From CAYFVR01 sp046541515 (lineage in GTDB: Bacteria; Desulfobacterota; Desulfobacteria; Desulfobacterales; Desulfococcaceae), in NCBI GenBank assembly GCA_046541515.1, contig JBKHDD010000193.1:1-8878 (forward strand): a DNA stretch of 8,878 nt. Reading direction: 5' to 3'. This document shows positions 1-6,377 of this stretch, one piece after another (position 1 is the first letter of the stretch; the number at the start of each line of letters is the position of its first letter). The notes under the pieces were generated by a model. It ran no database searches, was not told the DNA's origin, and saw only the letters and a list, made by a program, of their open reading frames with translations. A program made the position numbers and the translations under genes.

Positions 1-960
1 CCGCTTGGCCAGCAACGAGGCCAGAATATTGGTCTCCTCGTCGTTGGTCAGGGTCACCACCACGTCCACGTCCCGGACGTTCTCCTCGCGCAGCAGATCC
101 TGGTCGGAGCCGTCGCCGCAGAGCACCACGGCGCGATTCAGCTCGTCGGCCAGCTCGCCGCACCGTTCTTCGCTTTGTTCAATGATTTTGGTCTGGATGG
201 CGCGCTTCTCCAGCCGCTGGGCCAGCCGGACGCCGATGCGCCCGCCGCCGATGATCAGCACCCGCCGCACCGGCTCCGCCCGCTTGTTGAAGAGCTTCAA
301 CGTCGGCAGCACCTGGTCTTCCTCGCTGATGAAGTAGACCAGATCGCCCGGCTGCAGCCGATCCGTGCCCATGGGGATGATCAGCTTTTCGTCCCGCACG
401 ATGGAGGCGATCAGCGGGACGGGGCCGCCGATGCGATCCGAAAGCTCCATCAGCTTGACGCTGGCCAGCGGCGTCTGGGCGTCCAGCCGAACCCCGATGA
501 GCTTCACCCGGCCGTCGGCGAACTCGCTGACGTCCACCGCCCCCGGCACGCTCATCAGCCGCTCGATGGTGTGGACCACCTCCACCTCGGGGTTGATGAT
601 GGTGTCGATTTTGGGGCAGAAATCTTTGAGCGCGCCGTGGAAGGGATCGTAATCGGCGTTCCGGACCCGGGCCAACTTTTTGACCGTGGAGGTCATGATG
701 TCCGCCATCAGGCAGGCCACCAGGTTGGTCTCGTCCTGGTTGGTCACCGCCAGCAGAATTTCGGCTTCCCGAATTCCCGCCTCGTCCAGCACCGCCGGGC
801 TGCTGCCCGATCCCTGGATGGTCTGCACGTCGATATGATCGGACACCCGGCGCAGGGCCGCCGGATTGGTGTCCACGATCACCACTTCCTTGTTTTCCTT
901 GGAAAGCCGACTGGCGATGTGAAAGCCCACCTCGCCGGCGCCCACGATGACGATTTTCAA
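1..960 (-). CDS. trkA: Trk potassium uptake system NAD-binding subunit TrkA (3' end outside window)
   Basis: Cytoplasmic regulatory (RCK) subunit that binds NAD(H) or other nucleotides and gates the TrkH/TrkG potassium channel at the inner membrane. The 320 visible codons have no stop and run off position 1; family members are usually about 450-460 residues, so roughly the last 140 are missing. A first Rossmann domain opens the protein (KIVIVGAGEVG, GxGxxG at residues 7-12, with the acidic D30 ending beta-2). A TrkA-C-like domain follows at about 138-222 (ends near GDLVYFISEE). A second Rossmann domain starts at about 231 (VLIIGGGRIG). The start is TTG at 960-958, chosen because AGGAGG lies six bases upstream and the GxGxxG strand begins at once; no ATG fits. 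Function by family is firm. The TrkH partner is not visible and may lie beyond position 1. Confidence 0.95.
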   Translation of the reverse strand, partial: MKIVIVGAGEVGFHIASRLSKENKEVVIVDTNPAALRRVSDHIDVQTIQGSGSSPAVLDEAGIREAEILLAVTNQDETNLVACLMADIMTSTVKKLARVRNADYDPFHGALKDFCPKIDTIINPEVEVVHTIERLMSVPGAVDVSEFADGRVKLIGVRLDAQTPLASVKLMELSDRIGGPVPLIASIVRDEKLIIPMGTDRLQPGDLVYFISEEDQVLPTLKLFNKRAEPVRRVLIIGGGRIGVRLAQRLEKRAIQTKIIEQSEERCGELADELNRAVVLCGDGSDQDLLREENVRDVDVVVTLTNDEETNILASLLAKR

Positions 961-966
961 CCGCCG

Positions 967-972
967 CCTCCT
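967..972 (-). promoter_or_regulatory. Strong ribosome binding site deciding the trkA TTG start
   Basis: The minus strand reads AGGAGG, a full Shine-Dalgarno match, six bases before the TTG at 960-958. It fixes the otherwise ambiguous non-ATG start of trkA. Confidence 0.8.
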
Positions 973-1007
973 TATTTCAGCCCTCGGGCCGGGAAAAAAA
1001 CGCTCTC

Positions 1008-1036
1008 GGTGTACACCAGCGCGGGGGGACTGTCAA
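1008..1036 (-). promoter_or_regulatory. Candidate sigma-70 promoter of trkA
   Basis: On the minus strand a perfect -35 hexamer TTGACA (1036-1031) is followed by a 17-base spacer and TACACC (1013-1008), which keeps the T, A and A of a TATAAT box at positions 1, 2 and 4. Transcription would start near 1001, leaving a leader of about 40 bases before the TTG start at 960. It lies in the 104-base gap after bioN, so trkA is probably transcribed on its own rather than only by read-through from the biotin genes. The -10 box is part of a 10-base palindrome, GGTGTACACC (1008-1017). The call rests on pattern only. Confidence 0.5.
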
Positions 1037-1064
1037 TTGCGGGCGGCGAAGCGGAAGAGGGAAA

Positions 1065-1811
1065 TCAAAGAAAACGAACGAAAACCGTCAGAACGGCAAC
1101 CAGCGCCAAGATCAGGACGTCGGGAAGGGAAAAATGGAAGGGCGGCGGGGAGCGATGATCGGTGTGGCAGCGGGCGTCCATGGCGGCGGCCAGGGCGTCG
1201 GCGTCCAAAAAGACCCGACGCAGCAGGGGAACGGCGAAGCGGCGCAGCCGATAGGCCGGATTGCGGCGCCGCTCCACGCAGCGGGCCCGCTGGGCGTCGG
1301 CCGTCTCCCCCGCCCGCAGCAGGATGACCGGAAGAAAGCGAACCAACAGACTCAGCATGACGGCGACCCGCCCCTCGGGAAGCCCCGGAACGGGCCGAAG
1401 CAGCCAGATCAGCGCGTCCCGGACGGCGGCGGTTCGGGTGGTGGCCACCAGCAGAAGGCCGATCAGCGCCACCGCGCCCAGCCGTCCGGCGATCAACAGC
1501 CCCTCATGCAGGCCGGTTTCGCTGAGAGTGACCCCGGGGACGGAAACCAGGGGCGGTCCCGGCACGGCCCAGGCCCGCACCAGCACGACGCCGACGAGCA
1601 GAAGAAAAAAGTATCGAAGTTCGGAGAGAAAGCGGAGCGGGGAGAGCCCGGCTCCGATTCCGGCGGCAAGGAGGAGCGCCGTAAGCAAAAGCAGGCCGGC
1701 CGGTTCCGCGCCCATGCCGGCGGCGGAAAGCAAGGCCACGGCGGCCAGCTTGACCCGAGGGTCCATTCGGTGGAGCCGAGAACGCCCCGGCCGATAGCCG
1801 ACGGCGGTCAT
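1065..1811 (-). CDS. bioN: ECF transporter transmembrane coupling protein (EcfT/BioN) of the biotin importer
   Basis: A 248-residue polytopic membrane protein that couples ATP hydrolysis by BioM to biotin release by BioY. Hydrophobic stretches lie at about residues 20-56, 66-84, 104-124 and 149-166, with a last membrane segment at 228-248. The long cytoplasmic helical part between about 168 and 222 carries two short Ala-Arg motifs (residues 176-178 and 213-215, both ARC), the places where ECF T-components dock in the ATPase grooves. The ATG at 1811 overlaps the bioM stop as ATGA (1808-1811), the classic sign of translational coupling. A later in-frame ATG at 1766 would give a product starting MDPRVKL and cannot be excluded. 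Membership of the EcfT/CbiQ family is clear; the biotin role follows from the adjacent bioM and bioY. Confidence 0.9.
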   Translation of the reverse strand: MTAVGYRPGRSRLHRMDPRVKLAAVALLSAAGMGAEPAGLLLLTALLLAAGIGAGLSPLRFLSELRYFFLLLVGVVLVRAWAVPGPPLVSVPGVTLSETGLHEGLLIAGRLGAVALIGLLLVATTRTAAVRDALIWLLRPVPGLPEGRVAVMLSLLVRFLPVILLRAGETADAQRARCVERRRNPAYRLRRFAVPLLRRVFLDADALAAAMDARCHTDHRSPPPFHFSLPDVLILALVAVLTVFVRFL

Positions 1812-2557
1812 TCCAGCCACGAGGTCGTCGGCAACCCCGCCCGGGAGGCGTCCGGCTCCCGAACGCCAAAAACGTCCACGCCCCGAACCGTTTCCGTCGG
1901 CGGCCCGTCCCGAACGATCCGCCCCTCGGCCATCACCACCAGCCGGTCGGCCAGCCCAAGCACCTTTTCCAGATCGTGGGTGGTCAGCAGCAAGGTATGC
2001 CCCGCCTTCCGAAGCCGGATCAACTGGTCCAGCACGCTGCGGACCCCCGGATAATCCAGATTGGAAAAGGGCTCGTCCAGCACCAGAATCCGGGCGCGCA
2101 TGGCCAGTGCCCCGGCAATGGCGACCCGCCGCTTCTCCCCGCCGGAAAGCAGGTGGGGCGGAACGTCGGCCTTGCGGGCCAAACCCACCGCCGACAGCGC
2201 GTTGGCCACACGGCGTTCCACTTCGTCCCGATCCAACCCCAGATTTTCCGGGCCGAAGGCCACGTCGTCGGCCACCGTGTCCCCCACGATCTGGCTGTCG
2301 GCGTCTTGGAAGACCATGCCCACGCGCCGCCGAGCCCGCAACGGGTCCCGGTCCACCCGCACGCCGTCCACGGTCACCGCGCCGACCGTGGGCCGCAGCA
2401 GGCCGTTGAGATGGCGCAAAAAAGTGGTTTTGCCGCACCCGTTGGCCCCGGCGATCACCAGAAACTCGCCCGCTTCCACCCGCAGATGGATGTCCCGGAT
2501 GCCCCAGCGGCCGTCGGCAAAACGGTGGCCAAGCCCGTCAACTTCCAGCAGGGCCAT
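1808..2557 (-). CDS. bioM: ECF transporter ATP-binding protein (EcfA/BioM) of the biotin importer
   Basis: A 249-residue ABC ATPase that powers biotin uptake as a dimer bound to BioN. All ABC motifs are present in order: Walker A GANGCGKTT (residues 37-45, with Cys where Ser is usual), Q-loop VFQDADSQ (Q84), signature LSGGEKRR (137-144), Walker B ILVLDEPFSNLD (157-168) and the switch His H194. The Q-loop context followed by DDVAFGPENLGL is typical of ECF-type ATPases. I start at the ATG at 2557 because the protein then begins MALLEVDGLGHRF, the normal first strand. The open frame reaches 2671, but its extra 38 residues are simply bioY read in another frame. The start lies 20 bases inside bioY and the stop overlaps bioN, so all three should be co-translated. 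A single ATPase beside bioY and bioN indicates a dedicated biotin importer. Confidence 0.93.
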   Translation of the reverse strand: MALLEVDGLGHRFADGRWGIRDIHLRVEAGEFLVIAGANGCGKTTFLRHLNGLLRPTVGAVTVDGVRVDRDPLRARRRVGMVFQDADSQIVGDTVADDVAFGPENLGLDRDEVERRVANALSAVGLARKADVPPHLLSGGEKRRVAIAGALAMRARILVLDEPFSNLDYPGVRSVLDQLIRLRKAGHTLLLTTHDLEKVLGLADRLVVMAEGRIVRDGPPTETVRGVDVFGVREPDASRAGLPTTSWLE

Positions 2558-3098
2558 GGGCCTCGCCGCCGCCAGGGCCCGCCACCACGGGCCGAAGCGT
2601 CCGGGCGACGGGAATCGCGGCGAAAATTTTGAGCAGATCCCCCGGCAGAAAAGGCAACATGCCGGCGCCAAACGCCTTGGCCCAGGTCATGCCGGTCACC
2701 GCCTTCAGCGCCGGCACGCCAACGGCGTAGACCATCAGAGAGCCCAGCGCCAGACCGGCCAAATCGGCGCCGATCCGCCCCTCTCCCTTTTCCGAAACCG
2801 CGCCCACGATCCAGACCGCCGGAAGATAGCCCAGCAGATAGCCGCCGGTGGGCCCCACGAACCGGGCAATGCCGCCCGTGGCCCCGGCGAACACCGGCAG
2901 CCCCACCGCGCCCGCCAGCAGGTAAATTCCCACCGCCGCCAGGCCCCAACGCGGTCCGAGCAGCAGTCCGGTCAACAAAACGAAAAAGTTTTGCAGCACG
3001 ATGGGCACCGGCCCCACGGGAATGGCCAGAAACGCCCCGGCGGCGATGAGCGCCGCCATCAGCGAGGCGAACACGGTCTGGCGGATGGATTCGGTCAT
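2538..3098 (-). CDS. bioY: Biotin transporter substrate-binding protein BioY
   Basis: A 186-residue integral membrane S-component that captures biotin and passes it to the BioMN module. The family's hallmarks are present: VPIVLQNFFVLLTGLLLG (residues 31-48), a helix with YLLAGAVGLPVFAG (59-72), then GPTGGYLLGY (82-91), which lines the biotin pocket. Further hydrophobic helices follow to about residue 172, so six membrane spans are expected. The ATG at 3098 is preceded by GGAGA (3111-3107) eight bases upstream. The last 20 bases overlap the start of bioM, and the C-terminal tail (about residues 174-186, Gly-rich) lies largely over that junction. No biotin synthesis gene is visible nearby, so the locus is about uptake and attachment of biotin. 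A bare BioY can transport in some species, but here the full set is present. Confidence 0.94.
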   Translation of the reverse strand: MTESIRQTVFASLMAALIAAGAFLAIPVGPVPIVLQNFFVLLTGLLLGPRWGLAAVGIYLLAGAVGLPVFAGATGGIARFVGPTGGYLLGYLPAVWIVGAVSEKGEGRIGADLAGLALGSLMVYAVGVPALKAVTGMTWAKAFGAGMLPFLPGDLLKIFAAIPVARTLRPVVAGPGGGEAHGPAGS

Positions 3099-3106
3099 TG
3101 GGGTGT

Positions 3107-3111
3107 TCTCC
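3107..3111 (-). promoter_or_regulatory. Ribosome binding site of bioY
   Basis: The minus strand reads GGAGA eight bases before the bioY ATG (3098-3096). This supports independent translation initiation of bioY, which is needed because the birA stop lies more than 200 bases upstream. Confidence 0.6.
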
Positions 3112-3195
3112 GAGGAAAATTGGAATTGAATGAATTTGGCCGCGCAAAAGGGTTCCGGCAGGGGAAACCGTTCGTAATTTCAAAGGAACAGCCGT

Positions 3196-3255
3196 GCCGG
3201 ATTGACCAAGGGCGTATGCGATACGCCCCTACCATGATTTGGCGAGGAGAAACGG
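3196..3255. repeat. Dispersed palindromic element, copy 1 (between birA and bioY)
   Basis: The core is a perfect hairpin, GGGCGTATGCGATACGCCC (3210-3228): an 8-bp stem with a 3-base GCG loop. It is flanked by GCCGGATTGA (3196-3205) and AACGG (3251-3255). The same flanks and a variant core recur at 6295-6365, with the core-to-AACGG distance identical and an indel of about 11 bases between the left flank and the core. The stems differ at one base pair (T-A here, A-T there). It resembles REP-like or MITE-like intergenic repeats. No T-run follows on the minus strand, so it is not an obvious intrinsic terminator for birA. Confidence 0.7.
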
Positions 3256-3259
3256 TATT

Positions 3260-3287
3260 CCCGGCTCCCGGCTCCCGGCTCCCGGCT
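3260..3287. repeat. Four tandem heptamers (CCCGGCT) between birA and bioY
   Basis: CCCGGCT occurs four times without interruption, followed by a degenerate fifth unit CCTGACT (3288-3294). On the minus strand it reads as AGCCGGG units. Such heptamer runs are a known type of intergenic repeat in several bacterial groups. It lies directly beside palindromic element copy 1, and together they fill most of the 216 bases between the birA stop and the bioY start (3099-3314). Confidence 0.85.
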
Positions 3288-3314
3288 CCTGACTTCTGGC
3301 CACTCGCCAAACCT

Positions 3315-4259
3315 TCACCCCTCCCCCGCCGGAAAACAATCCCCATAAATCACCCGCTCCCGCGCCCCATCTTCCGTCTCCAGAATCAGGGCGCCGTCGG
3401 GGTCCACGTCCACGGCGCGGCCGGTCTGCTCGGCGCGGACCGTCACCACGCGGACGTTCCGGCCCAGGGTCATGGTCAATTCCTTCCACGCCGCGACCAC
3501 GGAGTCGTCCAGCCGGGCCGCCCTTTCTTCAAATGCATCCAGAAAGGCGGAAAGCAGTTCGCGGACGGAAACCGGTTCGCCCCGCAACTCCCGAAGCGAG
3601 ACTGCCGACGGTTCCACGGGGCCGGGCGCATTGTTGACATTGAGGCCGATGCCCACGTTGACGAAGGCGACCCGGTCGTCCTCCGCCTCCATTTCGGAGA
3701 GCAGGCCGCAGATTTTTCGGTCGTCCACCAGGATGTCGTTGGGCCATTTGGTGCGGGCGTCCACGTCGAACCGGTCCCGCAGCAGCCGGCAGAGGGTCAG
3801 GGAGGCCGCGAAATTGATCCGGCCGGCCAAAAGCGGCGGAACGTCCGGGCGCACGACCACCGTAAAATAGAGCCCGCCCGCCTCGGAATGCCACGGCCGA
3901 CGGAGCCGCCCGCGCCCCTGGGCCTGGCGGCCGGCCACCACGACGGTGAAGTGCGGGCGCCCCGCCCGGGCCATGTCCCGCGCGACGGTCATGGTGGAAT
4001 CCAGCTCGGGAAAATAATGGACGCGATCCTCGCGACCGGGGAATTCCCAGGGATAGGGGATGTCCGGGGAGGAAAGAAGCCGGTATCCTTTGGGCGTGGC
4101 CGCAATCTCGTAGCCCATTTCGCCCAAAGACCGGATATGCTTCCACACCGTGACCCGGCTCACGCCCAGCCCGGTCCGCAACGTTTCGCCGGACACCACC
4201 ACGTCTTCGGTCTGCGGCGGCTCCCGCAGCAACTGAACGATCCGGCCTTTCATCTCCAA
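3315..4259 (-). CDS. birA: Bifunctional biotin-protein ligase and biotin-dependent repressor BirA
   Basis: A 314-residue class II BirA. It makes biotinyl-5'-AMP from biotin and ATP and transfers biotin to a lysine of carboxylase carrier proteins; with an N-terminal DNA-binding domain it can also repress transcription. The winged helix-turn-helix spans residues 20-61 (SRVTVWKHIRSL, then GYRLL). The catalytic domain shows ELDSTM (85-90), the nucleotide/biotin loop GRGRLRRPW (115-123), KWPNDI (171-176) with the probable catalytic K182 in RKICGLLSE, and NVGIGLNVN (201-209). An SH3-like domain closes the protein at about 268-312. The TTG at 4259 has a GGGGAAG-like site six bases upstream. The ATG at 4253 would lose two residues, but its only purine-rich site directly abuts it, so TTG is slightly preferred. 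It leads the bioY-bioM-bioN cluster. Confidence 0.95.
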   Translation of the reverse strand: MEMKGRIVQLLREPPQTEDVVVSGETLRTGLGVSRVTVWKHIRSLGEMGYEIAATPKGYRLLSSPDIPYPWEFPGREDRVHYFPELDSTMTVARDMARAGRPHFTVVVAGRQAQGRGRLRRPWHSEAGGLYFTVVVRPDVPPLLAGRINFAASLTLCRLLRDRFDVDARTKWPNDILVDDRKICGLLSEMEAEDDRVAFVNVGIGLNVNNAPGPVEPSAVSLRELRGEPVSVRELLSAFLDAFEERAARLDDSVVAAWKELTMTLGRNVRVVTVRAEQTGRAVDVDPDGALILETEDGARERVIYGDCFPAGEG

Positions 4260-4339
4260 TGGACGCTTCCCCGGGTCCGCCGCGTGGATGGAAAAAACGA
4301 AACGCGCCGATGTCCCGGGAAATCCGGACGCTCGGCGTT

Positions 4340-4372
4340 CTCGTTACCTTCTGGAAAGAGGCAGGTTAACCA
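4340..4372. promoter_or_regulatory. Candidate BirA operator (bio box)
   Basis: The plus strand reads CTCGTTACC (4340-4348), 15 bases, then GGTTAACCA (4364-4372). Known BirA boxes look roughly like TTGT(T/A)AACC, a spacer of about 15, GGTT(A/T)ACAA. The right half matches 8 of 9 positions, the left half 5 of 9 (better if one A is taken as deleted). It lies upstream of birA and covers the -10 box and probable start site of the candidate birA promoter, which is where a repressor site would be expected. I found no similar site upstream of bioY. Match and position are seen; binding is inferred. Confidence 0.6.
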
Positions 4373-4391
4373 AAAGCCCCGCCCAAGTCAA
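4363..4391 (-). promoter_or_regulatory. Candidate sigma-70 promoter of birA (and possibly bioYMN)
   Basis: On the minus strand TTGACT (4391-4386, five of six consensus positions) is followed by exactly 17 bases and TAACCT (4368-4363, keeping T, A and the last T). Transcription would start near 4356, giving a birA leader of about 97 bases. The -10 box sits within the right half of the candidate BirA operator, so promoter and operator support each other. Confidence 0.55.
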
Positions 4392-4473
4392 GCTTGGAAA
4401 TACGCTCCTTCCCCGTCGGAATCCGGGAACCGGCTTTTCTTCACTTGGCCCGTTTTCGCGGATGGCTTCGGGC

Positions 4474-4502
4474 TTGGAGCGGCCAATGATCCATGGTACA
4501 TT
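4474..4502 (+). promoter_or_regulatory. Candidate promoter of the exported TPR protein gene
   Basis: TTGGAG (4474-4479), 17 bases, then TACATT (4497-4502), preceded by a TG that makes an extended -10 (TGGTACATT). The -35 is weak (three of six). Start would be near 4509, giving a leader of about 65 bases. It lies in the 314-base divergent region shared with birA (4260-4573); the rest of that region holds the birA promoter and operator and nothing else I recognise. Confidence 0.4.
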
Positions 4503-4573
4503 TCCAAAACACAACTTTTTTGAAACCAAGATCCATTCGCATTCCATCGTTCCCGATGTGGAGGAGACCCGGC

Positions 4574-6256
4574 ATGGGTTTTCGCCCCCTGGTGGCCATT
4601 CTGATCATCTTCCTGCTGCCGGCGACGGTCCCTTCCATGGGCCGCGCCGAAAGCTGGGAAGCGGAACTGGACCGCTCCCGAACGCTGCTGCGGCAACAGC
4701 GTTTCGAAGCGGCGGAGGCGGCCGCCCGGTCCGCGCTCCAAAAGGCCCAAAGCGCCTACGGAACTTCCAGCCGGGAGGCGGCCCGGGTGCTCAGCCAGCT
4801 TGGCGCCGTTCACGGCTGGCGGCACGACCATGCCGCCGCCGAAACGGCCAAGGCCGAGGCCCTCCGCCTCATGGAGCGCCACTACGGCCCCCACCATCGC
4901 GTTCTCCCCTTTTACCTGGAAAGCCTCGCCCTCACCCGCTCCCGCCAGCGGCGATATGACGCGGCGGAGCCCCTCTATCTGCGCTCCCTCGCCATCCGGG
5001 AAGCCGCGGTGGACCCCGAACACCCGGACGTGGCGGGAACCCTTTCCCGCCTTGCCGAAAACTACCGTCGCCAGGGAAAATTCGCCGAAGCGGAATCCCT
5101 GGCGCGGCGCGCCTTGGCCATCCGCAGAAAACGCCTGGGACCCGACCACGAAGCCGTGGGCGAATCCCTCTTTTTCATGGCCACGCTGTTTGAAATGCGG
5201 CGAAAATACGCCGAGGCGGCGCCGTGGTACCGCGAGGCGATGGAACTCCGCGAGCGCCGGTGGGGCGAAAACAGCCCCCGCACCGCCTCCATGGCCCGGC
5301 GACTGGCCGACGCGCTGATAGAGGCGGGACAATTCGAAGAGGCGGAAGCGCTGTACCGGCGGTCGATGGCAATCTGGGATGGAAAAGCGGGGGACGAGGA
5401 TCCGCAAACCTTGGCGGCGCGAAGGCGGCTGGAGAGCCTGGCGGCGCGGCGGGGGCGAACCCCGCGGAGAGAGCGGTCCGACGGGCCGGGCCAAAGCGAT
5501 CGCCTAACCCGGGAAGATTGGAAAAACCGGATGGCGCGGGTGGAATCCCTGCGGGAATCGGGCGACATCGCCGGGGCCTTGGGCGTGGCCGAAGCGGCGG
5601 CCCGGGACGCGGAAGCCGCCGCGGGTCGAAGTCATCCCTGGGTGGCGGCGGCGTTGACATTGGCCGCCGGCTTTCGAAAAACGCTGGGGGATCTGCCCGG
5701 GGCGGAGGAAAGGTACCGCCGAGCGCTTAACATCGTGGAAACGGCCCATGGCGCGGATTCCGTGGAAGCGTCCTTGGCGCTGGAACATTTGGGGGAAGTC
5801 TATTGGGAGCGGGAAAAATATCCCCAGGCCATCGCCCTGGGGGAGCGGGCATTGGCCATCTGGATCGGGCAGTTTGGCGCGGATCACCCCACGGTGCGCG
5901 CCCGGAGGGAGCGGCTGGAGGCGTTGCGGGCCGAGGCCCGTCGATTGGCCCTGCGGGTTTCCTTGGCCGATTCGCCCGCAGTCGATGCGCAAAACGGCGA
6001 TTCCGGCCTTTCGGCGTCCGTTCCGCCGGCACGGCCGGAGGTCTGGCTGGCTTTGGGTAAAAACTTGGCGGCGACCTGGCGTGCCGCCGCGGAAAAATGG
6101 AGCCGGGTCAAAGCCTCCGTGGATGTGCCCGGGCTGGAATATGCCTGGTCCACCCACGTGGACTTCCTGCTTCGAAAATTCAGCTGGAAAGAATGGGCCT
6201 GGATTTTTTTCGGAACCGGTTTCCTCGTGTTTCTGCTGCTAAAGGATTGGAACTGA
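4574..6256 (+). CDS. Exported tetratricopeptide-repeat protein with C-terminal membrane anchor
   Basis: 560 residues, function unknown. Residues 1-26 look like a signal peptide (MGFRPLVAILIIFLLPATV, cleavage probably after GRA). TPR units of the long, about 42-residue, kinesin-light-chain type follow at roughly 30-290, with recurring pieces such as AEPLYLRSLAIRE, AESLARRALAIRR and AEALYRRSMAIW, and HPDV/DHEAV turns. A basic, probably flexible linker (285-310) separates a second TPR block (about 313-460). A tail rich in Ala and Arg leads to a hydrophobic anchor, WIFFGTGFLVFLLL, ending in KDWN at the C-terminus. Most of the chain should therefore sit in the periplasm, held to the inner membrane. 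I start at the ATG at 4574 because AGGAG lies seven bases upstream and the signal peptide begins there; the frame stays open to 4493 without a site. It is divergent from birA. TPRs imply protein binding, but no partner is visible. Confidence 0.85.
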   Translation: MGFRPLVAILIIFLLPATVPSMGRAESWEAELDRSRTLLRQQRFEAAEAAARSALQKAQSAYGTSSREAARVLSQLGAVHGWRHDHAAAETAKAEALRLMERHYGPHHRVLPFYLESLALTRSRQRRYDAAEPLYLRSLAIREAAVDPEHPDVAGTLSRLAENYRRQGKFAEAESLARRALAIRRKRLGPDHEAVGESLFFMATLFEMRRKYAEAAPWYREAMELRERRWGENSPRTASMARRLADALIEAGQFEEAEALYRRSMAIWDGKAGDEDPQTLAARRRLESLAARRGRTPRRERSDGPGQSDRLTREDWKNRMARVESLRESGDIAGALGVAEAAARDAEAAAGRSHPWVAAALTLAAGFRKTLGDLPGAEERYRRALNIVETAHGADSVEASLALEHLGEVYWEREKYPQAIALGERALAIWIGQFGADHPTVRARRERLEALRAEARRLALRVSLADSPAVDAQNGDSGLSASVPPARPEVWLALGKNLAATWRAAAEKWSRVKASVDVPGLEYAWSTHVDFLLRKFSWKEWAWIFFGTGFLVFLLLKDWN

Positions 6257-6294
6257 CCGGAATGCCGTTCACCTGGAGTTCTGCGGGCCGTCGC

Positions 6295-6365
6295 GCCGGA
6301 TTGAATCCAGACGAAAAAAGGGCGAATGCGATTCGCCCCCAACATTTTTTTCGCCAAATGAACGG
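6295..6365. repeat. Dispersed palindromic element, copy 2 (between convergent genes)
   Basis: The core GGGCGAATGCGATTCGCCC (6320-6338) has an 8-bp stem and a GCG loop, with GCCGGATTGA at the left edge (6295-6304) and AACGG at the right (6361-6365), as in copy 1. Compared with copy 1, one stem base pair is swapped (A-T for T-A), so pairing is kept. A run of seven T follows the stem after six bases on the plus strand, so here the element might also act as a terminator for the TPR gene ending at 6256. Confidence 0.7.
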
Positions 6366-6377
6366 CGTTGGAATGGA

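Noticed and set aside
115..123. Arg at position 120 of the BirA biotin loop (GRGRLRRPW, residue coordinates) as a sign of a dead enzyme.
   Set aside because: The Gly at this place in the E. coli loop is, as far as I recall, variable among bacterial ligases, and all other catalytic motifs are intact.
175..1158. A 327-codon plus-strand frame opposite trkA.
   Set aside because: The minus strand encodes an unmistakable TrkA with its own ribosome binding site. The plus frame is His, Asp and Pro-rich with no domain.
2558..2671. A 38-residue N-terminal extension of BioM.
   Set aside because: It lies wholly inside bioY, reads as shifted bioY codons, and precedes the normal ABC first strand that begins at the ATG at 2557.
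3210..3228. The hairpin after birA as an intrinsic terminator.
   Set aside because: On the minus strand the stem is followed by a mixed sequence, not a T-run, and the same hairpin recurs elsewhere as part of a dispersed repeat.
2061..4523. An 820-codon open frame on the plus strand opposite bioM, bioY and birA.
   Set aside because: It crosses three convincing genes and their intergenic repeats, its product is low-complexity (Arg, Pro, Gly, His-rich), and it matches the mirror frame expected from GC-rich codon use. No family features are seen.
4493..4573. A 27-residue upstream extension of the exported TPR protein.
   Set aside because: It would bury the signal peptide behind a basic leader and has no ribosome binding site, while the ATG at 4574 has AGGAG seven bases upstream. 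The predicted -10 box also overlaps this upstream ATG.
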